From Aminipila sp032051575 (GTDB lineage: Bacteria; Bacillota; Clostridia; Peptostreptococcales; Anaerovoracaceae), in NCBI RefSeq assembly GCF_032051575.1, contig NZ_DAMBYD010000013.1, positions 1-64,000 on the forward strand: 64,000 nt of DNA. Reading direction: 5' to 3'. Shown here in pieces: positions 20,901 to 28,193 of the stretch. The translations under genes and the position numbers were made by a program. Numbering within the stretch: position 1 is the first letter of the stretch; each line of letters opens with the position of its first letter. A model generated the notes under the pieces. It was not told the DNA's origin. It saw nothing but the letters and a program-made list of their open reading frames with translations, and did not search any database.

Positions 20901-22503
20901 GAATAGTTACTATAAGACTTATTCCTCTATCCATAAGAATACCTACTATATGTTCTCTTCCAATACCTTTACTTCTAAGATAATTTGCAAGTTGGTTGCT
21001 TTTCCGATTCAGCTCACGATATGTCATTTTAACATCATTATGTATAAGTGCTATATTATCTGGAGTTTTCTTCACTTGTTCCTCAAATAGCTTTTGCAGT
21101 GTTTTATCTTTTGGATATTCTGCTTCTGTATTATTAAATTCATCTATTATTTGTCTTTTTTCTTTTTCACTTATAATATCAATCTGTTGTACTTCTATTT
21201 GAGGATTACTCATTACCTGTTCTATTACCATTATAAAATGACTTTCCATTTTACCTAAAAAAAACTTATCATACATTTTAGCGTTATAATTAAGTTTTAC
21301 AGTCATTTCTTTTCCAGGTATTATTGCAATATTAAAGTTATAGTTTGTTTGCTCAAATACCTTAATATTACTAACATTGAATCCCATTTGTAAATATGCG
21401 CATATATTTTCAACACTTTCCTCCATAGGATAATTTTCAAATATCATTATATTGTTAAAAAGATTATTTTTTAACTCAGTAGTTGCTTGAATCTCCGTTA
21501 AAGACAAATACTCATACATTTTTGACTCAAGCGAACTTTTTTGTATTTTAATTACCATATCGTCAAAGGATTCACCATTCTCCCATTTAACTCTTATCGG
21601 AACAGTATTTATAAATAAACCCACCATACTTTCTATACCACTTATCTCGCTAGGTCTGCCTGCTACAACATTCCCAAATACAACATCATCTGTGTCGTTA
21701 TAACGTTGAAGCAATACTGCCCAAGCAGCCTGTAAAACGGTACTTACAGTCACCTGCAGCTTTCTTGCATAATATTCAATCTTTTTAGTCAATTCTTCAT
21801 CAAAACTAAATGACATTTCTGCTCTTTCATATAATGCGCCTTCTCTTATAGCTTTAAAAGTTGGAATTCCTGTAGGTGCTTTATAGCTTTCAAGATATTT
21901 TTTCCAATAAGTAATTCCTTCTTCTTTGTTCTGATTTAAAAGCCAATTTATATAGTTACTATAAGAATATACTGGTGGCAATATAATATTTTTATCATAT
22001 TTTAAATTATGATATATAGTAAAAAAATCCTTTATTATAATTCCTAAACACCAGCCATCCATCATTATATGATGTGAACTCCATACAACCCCATATTTTT
22101 CTTGTTCAATTTTAATCACAGATATTCTAATTAACATATCCTCTGAAAGATTAAATCCTTTTTCCATATCTTTCTTTTTAAATCTTTCAAACCATATTTC
22201 TTTTTGTTGTTCCTCCATATCTGATATGTCAGTATAATATATCTTTGCACTTCTTTCTTTAAGAACCACCTGCACAGGCTCTTTAATTTTTTCATATAGA
22301 ATTATCGTCCTTAAGGCATCATATCTTTTTATTAATTGATTAAAGCTTTTTTCAAACAAGCTTAAATCTAAATCTCCATTTATAGTAAAGGTAGTTTGCT
22401 CAAAATAAGCTTTTGATTTTTCATCCATCATATTATGGAAAAGCATTCCCTGCTGCATAGGAGATAGCGGATACATATCTTTTACATCACTACGCTTAAA
22501 CAC
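17953..22503 (-). CDS. Nonribosomal peptide synthetase, second subunit (C-A-PCP-E, predicted D-Asn)
   Basis: 1516-residue single-module NRPS. Its GTG start at 22503 shares one base with the TAG stop of the preceding subunit (translational coupling), with a G-rich Shine-Dalgarno just upstream. Domains: C (HHIMMDGW near 145, type accepting a D-residue donor), A (YTSGSTGKPK near 616), PCP with GGDSI (near 1001), the variant usual ahead of an epimerase, and E (HHLLVDGVSW near 1183, EGHGRE, VGWFTTMYP). By-eye specificity residues DLTKIGEVGK match the asparagine family (DLTKLGEVGK). The C-terminus, with TPSDMTGKGL followed by an acidic EDLEDVF stretch, resembles the donor communication-mediating (COM) tail of E-terminated synthetases; the N-terminus MFKRSDVKDMYPLSPMQQG resembles a COM acceptor. 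Expected to add and epimerize Asn. Confidence 0.97.
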   Translation of the reverse strand: MFKRSDVKDMYPLSPMQQGMLFHNMMDEKSKAYFEQTTFTINGDLDLSLFEKSFNQLIKRYDALRTIILYEKIKEPVQVVLKERSAKIYYTDISDMEEQQKEIWFERFKKKDMEKGFNLSEDMLIRISVIKIEQEKYGVVWSSHHIMMDGWCLGIIIKDFFTIYHNLKYDKNIILPPVYSYSNYINWLLNQNKEEGITYWKKYLESYKAPTGIPTFKAIREGALYERAEMSFSFDEELTKKIEYYARKLQVTVSTVLQAAWAVLLQRYNDTDDVVFGNVVAGRPSEISGIESMVGLFINTVPIRVKWENGESFDDMVIKIQKSSLESKMYEYLSLTEIQATTELKNNLFNNIMIFENYPMEESVENICAYLQMGFNVSNIKVFEQTNYNFNIAIIPGKEMTVKLNYNAKMYDKFFLGKMESHFIMVIEQVMSNPQIEVQQIDIISEKEKRQIIDEFNNTEAEYPKDKTLQKLFEEQVKKTPDNIALIHNDVKMTYRELNRKSNQLANYLRSKGIGREHIVGILMDRGISLIVTILAVLKAGGAYLPIDLAYPKSRIEYMLKDSKLTLLLVGDNVYKDVDYKGTVINTNDKDLFGGDDKNLEGINTSSDLAYVIYTSGSTGKPKCAMLEHKSVINYVWWAAKNYVKGKKLDFPLYTSISFDLTVTSLYVPLITGNSIVIYGKDNRELLIEKVFKENKVGVVKLTPAHLKVIKDRDNSQLGVKLLIVGGDQLDTETAKAVYESFGGKVEIYNEYGPTETSVGCMIYRYNHNNDNGLVVPIGVPADNVQIYLLDKHLHLVPTNTVGEIYISGDGLARGYLGTTEFTNEQFISNPFIPGKKMYKTGDMAKRLKNGNIEYIGRNDEQVKIRGYRIEIGEIEKRLMEHGEISQAFVLSKNYKDGSKYLCGYYVSQKAIQVKELRSFILKELPQYMIPSYFTHLKKMPLTPNGKVDKKSLPEPEVKLNTCESYIAPRDNVEERLAEIWAEVLGTNQVGINDSFFDMGGDSIKAIQVVARLQKFKLRLQVKDLFDNPTIGEVSQFVRTEEVISEQGMVTGDAELTPVQTWFFSKEIVNRNYFNYSVMLYSKEGFRQKVLRKALDKVLIHHDILRSIFLQEEGVIKQYIQKFDENSYILEVFDLTKECNYAEMIKQKALQIQSSMNLEKGPLVRVGLFKTGEADYLLLAIHHLLVDGVSWRILLEDIQTGYSQASMEKEIELPQKTGSYKEWAKKLLNYSQGKEIIKEMGYWQHVRSMPIEVLYEGNIKKSGKMKDSKTIKLELNKWDTDKLLKDANNTYNTEINDLLLTALSRAVTKWKNKRCIAITLEGHGREEILGDINITRTVGWFTTMYPIILRNEDEDIGNHLKKIKEILRSVPNKGIGYGVIRYLRKDTDVVLDTKPEISFNYLGQFDSDTNRENFQLSTLDKGSDICLENEIQHSIEINGSVIGGQLNFWISYDSLKYKEAEVQILANEYKQAIQEILKHCIGKEETEATPSDMTGKGLTTEDLEDVFGNLENIFGE

Positions 22504-25500
22504 TAAAATCCCCCCTCTAAAACATCAAATATATCTTCCATTTCTTCTAAACTCATATTTTTCCCAGTAAAATCACTTGGGGTCATTTCAGGTTCATGTT
22601 TATTAATACAGTGAAAAATCAGTTCACAAAGCATTTCTTTATATAAATCTGTAAATCTTTCTATTTCTTTATATTTATATTGCTGTTTACTATAGCTTAT
22701 TTCCATTTTAAGTTTACCATTAAGTACAATTCCATTTATATCGATGCTGCAGCTCCTTTGTCCTTTTAAACTCCTGTTGCTTTCTACCTCAATATCTGAC
22801 AAGCTAAATATTTCATTTCTTATATCATCATCAAATTGACCCATATAATTAAAACTGATTTGAGGCTTTAACTTAGAATCAGTCTCGTACCCATACTTTT
22901 GTGACATGTATTTTAAGACTCCATAATCTACACCTTTTTGTGGTACTTTTCTCAAAGCTTCCTTGACCAGCTTTATTTCTGTCCCTACATCTGCTGCTTG
23001 AGAAATATCAAGAATAAATGGATATGTAGTTGTAAACCAGCCTACGGTTCTTGAAATATCAATATTTGCTATACCTTCTTCTCTGCCGTGCCCTTCCATT
23101 TCCAAAAGAACTTTGGTATCACCTGACCAGCTTTTTATTGTTTTTGCTAAAGAGCATAAAAATATATCATTTATTTCTGTATTGTATGCTTTACCAACCT
23201 GCTTCAAAAGATTTTGTGTTTCATCATAAGACAGTCCAAAGCTTTGTTTTTCAAGATTGCTAACCAAATTTGTACCAGTTTCACTCATATTGCCCAAAGA
23301 ATTTGTTTCAAAACTTTCTACCTCATTCCAATAATTAAAAGCATTTGATATTTTTTCACTTTCCCCATACTCCTCAAGCTTTTCTCCCCATTCCTTAAAT
23401 GATGCAGTTTTAGCGTGAAGGACAATTTCTTTCCCCTCTTTGTCCAGCTTATAACCTTCTTTAAAATCCTCCAATATAATTCGCCATGAAATACCGTCCA
23501 CTACCAAATGATGAATTACTATTAATAAATGATCCCCTTCATCTGTTTTAAATAGACCTAGCTTCATCAAAGGACCTTTGTTTAGATTGACTGCGCCTTG
23601 CAGTATTTTTTCTTTCTCCTGTATCAGCTTTTTGTATTCAGGTTTACCGGAGAAATCAAATATGTCTAAGGTAAACAATTCTCCATCTATACCCCTTATC
23701 GTCTGTTTCCAGATTCCATTCTCATTAATATATGTGCCTCTAAGCATATCATGATGTTCTGCGATTTTTGCAAATGATCTTCTGACATATATTTCTTCAA
23801 AACCATCTTTACTATATAGCATTACAGATTGATTCCAATGATACATTTCATCAAAATTTTGTTCAAAAAACCACCTCTGGATAGGAGTCAACACAGCTTC
23901 TCCAGTAATTAAAGACTCGGTCTCCTTCTTATCTAAAACAACTACATATTTACTTAATTCTCCTATTGTTGGATTCTTGAACAGTTCTTTTATCTGTAGC
24001 TTTAAATCATGCTTGTTAAGCCTAGACGTTATTTGTATTGCTTTTATGGAGTCTCCTCCAAGTTCAAAGAAATTATCATCTATTCCTACCTTTGCAATCC
24101 CCAAAACCTGCTGCCAAACTTCCACAAGCTTTTCTTCCACCTCATTTCGCGGTGCAATATATAAAGCTTCCGATATAAAACCGCCATCAGGTTCTGGCAA
24201 AGCTTTTTTATCTAGCTTTCCGTTATTTGTTACTGGCAACTTTTCCATCTGCACAAAAAAAGCAGGTACCATATATTCTGGTAAATCCTTTTTCACGTAC
24301 TCCCGAAGTTCTGTCGAAGAAAAAGTTCTTTCAGCAATAAGATATGCACAAAGATATTTTCCGTTTCCCATACCTTCTCTTGCCATTACTACAGCTTCTT
24401 TTATTTCTGGATGAGAAAGAAGCTTTCCTTCTATTTCTCCCAGCTCAATCCTGAATCCTCTAATTTTAACCTGTTGATCAATTCTTCCCATATACTCGAT
24501 ATTACCATCAGACAGCCAGCGTGTAAGATCTCCCGTCTTATACATTTTGGGATAACCCAATTTCTTATAAGGAGTTTCTACAAACACTCTTCGAGTCTTT
24601 TCTTCATCTCGCAGATAACCTCCTCCTACACAAATGCCCGATATGCATAACTCTCCTGGTATTCCTTCAGGTACTATTTGTCCGTATTTATCTGTTATCA
24701 ATACCTTTACATTCTTTATAGGTTTCCCAATAGGTATGTCATTCTCTTTTCCTTCAATATCATAATAAACACAACCTATACTGGTTTCTGTAGGACCATA
24801 CAAATTAACATTTCTTATATGGGGTAACATATTATAAAATCTGTTTACATAAGAGGTTATTATTTGCTCCCCACCATAATATACAGATTTTAGTCCCAGC
24901 CATTTTTCTAATAGTTCAGGTGTTTCTTCCAGTTCATTTACAATTGAATTAAATATGGAAGGCACAAAATCTGTTATGGTTACTTTTTCATCAAATAGTA
25001 ATCCCGAAATATACTCCGCCGTCATTTCCATATCTGGTGACGGTATAACTGTTTTTCCTCCGTTTATTAAAGGCCAAAACATTTGCCACACAGAAGCATC
25101 AAATACATGATAGGAAGTCTGTAATGCTGCCATTGCTATTTCTGCCCCTAAGAAATCTGTCATCCATAATAATCTGTTCATTATTCCCTTGTGGTAGTTT
25201 ATTGCTCCCTTAGGTTTTCCTGTTGAGCCAGAAGTAAATATTACATAGATGGGATCTTCTGGGCTTACTTCTATTTTTGTATTAGGCATTGGGATTTTTA
25301 AATTTTCCACGTCTACCATGAAAGTTTCTATTTCTAATTCATAAGTGTAAGGAGTATGTTTGTTAATTAGGACAACTTTACCTTGTAAATCTTGCAAAGC
25401 TGTTTTTATCCTATCTAGAGGCCACTTTACATCAATAGGTGAATATGCAGCTCCAGTTTTCATTATCCCTAGGCAAGATACTACTACTTCCATACTTCTG

Positions 25501-27080
25501 TCCATTACAACACCTATGTAATCGCCTTTGCCTATTCCCTTGGAAATCAGCTCATGCGCAACCTGATTGGCTTTTTCATTCAACTGCCTATATGTAAGAT
25601 ATTTGCCTTCAAAAGCTACTGCAATATTGTCAGGTATTTGTTTTGCATTCTCTTCAATAACCTGACTTATCACTTTATTCCTGTTTTCATATTCTATATT
25701 TGTATCATTGTATTGGTATACAATTTTTCGTATTTCTGCTTCCGTCATTATCTGAAGTTTTTCTATATTCAAGTTTTTTTTATTCAAAATTTTTATAGTA
25801 ATATGTCTAAAATGTCCTGCCATCCTTTCTATAAAATCCTTACTATATATATCGTTTCTATAAGAAAAATTTATTTTTAAATTCTCAAAATCCTCTATAC
25901 TTAATGTCAGCTTATAATTTGTAAAATCATACATCGAATAACTATCAATTTTTATCACACCCTGAGTCTCTTTTAATTTCTTGTCAAAAGGATAATTTTC
26001 TATTACGACTATTGAATCAATTAATTCATCTCTACTATCTATTTCACTATAAGTTTTTACTTCCACTATTGGTGTATTTTCATAGTCTGCTCTCATTCTT
26101 AAAGCTGCTTCCAAATTTTTCAAGAGCTCTATAGCTGTTGTTTCCTCACTTCTTTTTACTCGTAAAGGTACTGTATTTATAAACAATCCCACTATATTTT
26201 CAATTTCTTTTACCTTTGCATTTCTTCCAGAAACTGTAGTACCAAATATCACATCATCTGTATTGCAGTATTTTTGCAATAGTACTCCCCAAATTCCAAA
26301 TAAAAGTGTAGACTTAGATAACTTATTTTCCATACAAAACTCTTCCATGCTATTATTTAAGTCTTTTGGCATATCAAAGCTAAAACGATTTATCTCTGCT
26401 TCATTTTCTCTTATTTTACTGACTGCAGGTATTATTGATGTATTTTCAAAATCTTCAAGATAGTTATTCCAATACTCTTTACTGCTTTCTTGATCCCGAC
26501 TTTGATGCCATCTTATATATTCTTTAAAACTAGTTTTTTGTGATTTGCTTATTGGCTGATTGCCATAAAGATTATTATATGCCTCAATAAATTCTTTAAG
26601 GAGTATTCCGTTGCTCCATCCGTCATACATGATATGATGGTTGCTTATTATCATTTCGCAACAGGTTTCTGAAAGCTTTATTAAAGTGATTCTGAACGGT
26701 TCTTCTGAGATGTTAATTCCTTCTTGTAGGTCTTTATCTAAAATTTCATTTACACTTTTCCATTGTGATTCAATAGGCTGAAGTGTTAAACCATGTTTCC
26801 TTATTTTAACAGGGGCCTCCTTAAGAATAATTTGCACAGCATTCTCAAGCTTGTCCCATTTATATACTGCCCTAAGTATTTCATTCTGTGATATAACATG
26901 ATTCCAAGCTTTTTCAATTAGTTGTTCATCTATATTGCCCGAAATATGAAGTCTAAGCTGTACAAAATACTGCCGACTCCCTGGTTCTGATATATAGTGA
27001 AAAAGCATGCCCTCCTGCAAAGGTGTTAATCCGATAATATCTTGAATATTCTCCTTATTTAACCTTTTGTTTTCACCCAT
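22503..27080 (-). CDS. Nonribosomal peptide synthetase, first subunit of the operon (C-A-PCP-E)
   Basis: Single-module NRPS of 1525 residues. A longer frame opens at 27116, but the ATG at 27080 has a full AAGGAGG nine bases upstream and is preferred. Domains: C (HHIMYDGWSNG near 148), A (FTSGSTGKPKG near 618), PCP (GGDSIKAIQ near 1009), E (HHLVVDGISW near 1187, EGHGRE, VGWFTTTYP). By-eye A-domain residues read DAWDYGLIGK, which fits no code I know, so the substrate is left open. The C-terminus (TPSDFTGKNMSLEEMEDIF) is a donor-type docking tail for the next subunit. Although it is the first gene of the visible operon, it begins with a condensation domain and an acceptor-like N-terminus (IIGLTPLQEGMLFHY). 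It therefore needs an upstream acyl or peptidyl donor, or its first C domain is idle. Confidence 0.96.
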   Translation of the reverse strand: MGENKRLNKENIQDIIGLTPLQEGMLFHYISEPGSRQYFVQLRLHISGNIDEQLIEKAWNHVISQNEILRAVYKWDKLENAVQIILKEAPVKIRKHGLTLQPIESQWKSVNEILDKDLQEGINISEEPFRITLIKLSETCCEMIISNHHIMYDGWSNGILLKEFIEAYNNLYGNQPISKSQKTSFKEYIRWHQSRDQESSKEYWNNYLEDFENTSIIPAVSKIRENEAEINRFSFDMPKDLNNSMEEFCMENKLSKSTLLFGIWGVLLQKYCNTDDVIFGTTVSGRNAKVKEIENIVGLFINTVPLRVKRSEETTAIELLKNLEAALRMRADYENTPIVEVKTYSEIDSRDELIDSIVVIENYPFDKKLKETQGVIKIDSYSMYDFTNYKLTLSIEDFENLKINFSYRNDIYSKDFIERMAGHFRHITIKILNKKNLNIEKLQIMTEAEIRKIVYQYNDTNIEYENRNKVISQVIEENAKQIPDNIAVAFEGKYLTYRQLNEKANQVAHELISKGIGKGDYIGVVMDRSMEVVVSCLGIMKTGAAYSPIDVKWPLDRIKTALQDLQGKVVLINKHTPYTYELEIETFMVDVENLKIPMPNTKIEVSPEDPIYVIFTSGSTGKPKGAINYHKGIMNRLLWMTDFLGAEIAMAALQTSYHVFDASVWQMFWPLINGGKTVIPSPDMEMTAEYISGLLFDEKVTITDFVPSIFNSIVNELEETPELLEKWLGLKSVYYGGEQIITSYVNRFYNMLPHIRNVNLYGPTETSIGCVYYDIEGKENDIPIGKPIKNVKVLITDKYGQIVPEGIPGELCISGICVGGGYLRDEEKTRRVFVETPYKKLGYPKMYKTGDLTRWLSDGNIEYMGRIDQQVKIRGFRIELGEIEGKLLSHPEIKEAVVMAREGMGNGKYLCAYLIAERTFSSTELREYVKKDLPEYMVPAFFVQMEKLPVTNNGKLDKKALPEPDGGFISEALYIAPRNEVEEKLVEVWQQVLGIAKVGIDDNFFELGGDSIKAIQITSRLNKHDLKLQIKELFKNPTIGELSKYVVVLDKKETESLITGEAVLTPIQRWFFEQNFDEMYHWNQSVMLYSKDGFEEIYVRRSFAKIAEHHDMLRGTYINENGIWKQTIRGIDGELFTLDIFDFSGKPEYKKLIQEKEKILQGAVNLNKGPLMKLGLFKTDEGDHLLIVIHHLVVDGISWRIILEDFKEGYKLDKEGKEIVLHAKTASFKEWGEKLEEYGESEKISNAFNYWNEVESFETNSLGNMSETGTNLVSNLEKQSFGLSYDETQNLLKQVGKAYNTEINDIFLCSLAKTIKSWSGDTKVLLEMEGHGREEGIANIDISRTVGWFTTTYPFILDISQAADVGTEIKLVKEALRKVPQKGVDYGVLKYMSQKYGYETDSKLKPQISFNYMGQFDDDIRNEIFSLSDIEVESNRSLKGQRSCSIDINGIVLNGKLKMEISYSKQQYKYKEIERFTDLYKEMLCELIFHCINKHEPEMTPSDFTGKNMSLEEMEDIFDVLEGGF

Positions 27081-27240
27081 TTCTTCATTCCTCCTTAAGA
27101 ATATAAAGAAAACCATTGTTAATATAAAATCTATTTAATTATTTATTTTCTTATATACTATTTTACGAGCTTTTTTCTTGTTATTATATAGCGTTATTGT
27201 GACTCTTTTAGACAAATTATCCCCTTATTTTTACAACACA
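27081..27240 (-). promoter_or_regulatory. Presumed NRPS operon promoter region
   Basis: Only untranscribed-looking AT-rich DNA separates the pfl terminator from the first NRPS gene, so the operon promoter should lie here. On the minus strand a TATAAT lies around 27186-27191, with a poor -35; a TTGTCT is about 21 bp upstream, too far for a standard promoter. No operator or riboswitch was recognised. Confidence 0.35.
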
Positions 27241-27269
27241 AAAACAGGGTGCTCACAGCACCCTGTTTT
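27241..27269 (-). terminator. Intrinsic terminator after pflA
   Basis: Perfect 13-bp inverted repeat (AAAACAGGGTGCT / AGCACCCTGTTTT) with a 3-nt loop, T-rich on both sides, so it can work in both directions. It closes the pfl region and insulates the NRPS operon from it. Confidence 0.93.
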
Positions 27270-27302
27270 TATTATTTCTAACTCAACTTTTTAATCATAA
27301 TT

Positions 27303-28010
27303 TTAATATTTAACTAATGCACTTAATTCATCTAACTTAGCTCTGTCCATTGGTTCAACGTCTTTTAATCTATATTTGATACCTAGTTTTTCATATTTCT
27401 CCACCCCAAGGTTATGATACCCCAGTAGTTCAACCTTATCTACATGCTTTATTTTTTTTATAAACTCATTTAGCGCGTCTATATTAGCTTCTGTATCGTT
27501 TATTCCCGGTACAATCACTTGACGTACCCAAACATGTTTTTCATGTTTATTAATCAAATCTATAAGTTCTAAAAGAGTATCCTGCTTTTTGCTTGTAATC
27601 TCCCAGAATTTCTCTGGATTGGAATGCTTCACATCAAGTAAAATCATTTCACACTCTTCAATAACTTTTTCTGTAAACTCATCAATGAATGTACCACTTG
27701 TATCAATAATTGAATTTATACCTACTTTTTTAAGTGCCCCAATCGTCTGAATAAGGAACTCTCCCTGTAAAAGAGGCTCTCCTCCTGAAAATGTCACTCC
27801 GCCTTTATCTCCATAGTAGCTCATGCCTCTTTTGGCTCTGTCTACAATCTGCTTGGTTTCAACCTCGTTTCCTCCATGCATATCCCATGTGTCAGGATTA
27901 TGACAGTATGAGCACCTTGCAGGACATCCTTGTAGAAAGACTACCGTTCTTATGCCTGGTCCATCTACTGCTCCAAATGTTTCAAATGAATGAAGCCTTC
28001 CTTTAACCAT
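27303..28010 (-). CDS. pflA: Pyruvate formate-lyase activating enzyme (radical SAM)
   Basis: 235-residue radical-SAM activase that installs the glycyl radical on pyruvate formate-lyase using S-adenosylmethionine and a 4Fe-4S cluster. The cluster motif CxxxCxxC is visible as GCPARCSYCHNP near residues 29-40, preceded by the family start (HSFETFGAVDGPGIRTVVFLQG) and followed by the GGVTFSGGEPLLQ segment. Length is normal for PflA. It lies 183 bp downstream of pflB on the same strand, the usual order, and is followed by a strong terminator. Oxygen-sensitive cytoplasmic enzyme, supporting an anaerobic, fermentative host. Confidence 0.97.
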   Translation of the reverse strand: MVKGRLHSFETFGAVDGPGIRTVVFLQGCPARCSYCHNPDTWDMHGGNEVETKQIVDRAKRGMSYYGDKGGVTFSGGEPLLQGEFLIQTIGALKKVGINSIIDTSGTFIDEFTEKVIEECEMILLDVKHSNPEKFWEITSKKQDTLLELIDLINKHEKHVWVRQVIVPGINDTEANIDALNEFIKKIKHVDKVELLGYHNLGVEKYEKLGIKYRLKDVEPMDRAKLDELSALVKY

Positions 28011-28128
28011 AGTTAATCACCTCTATAATAATTTTTGCATATTTCTACCTAGTATATCACATACGTATTGTATCCACTAAGTATAAACACTAATACACAA
28101 TTTTTTTATTTTAATCTTAAGATAACAC

Positions 28129-28154
28129 AAGACACTTATTTAAATAAGTGTCTT
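28129..28154 (-). repeat. Perfect 26-bp palindrome between pflB and pflA
   Basis: AAGACACTTATTT followed directly by its reverse complement. Its position just after the pflB stop suggests a 3' mRNA hairpin that could protect pflB transcript or tune the pflB:pflA ratio. There is no T-tract on the minus strand, so it is not called a terminator. Confidence 0.6.
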
Positions 28155-28193
28155 ATGCTATACATTAAATTAAGTTAATTTTTTAAGGAGTTT

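Noticed and set aside
28129..28154. Palindrome as an intrinsic terminator after pflB
   Set aside because: No T-tract on the minus strand and very AT-rich; listed as a repeat only.
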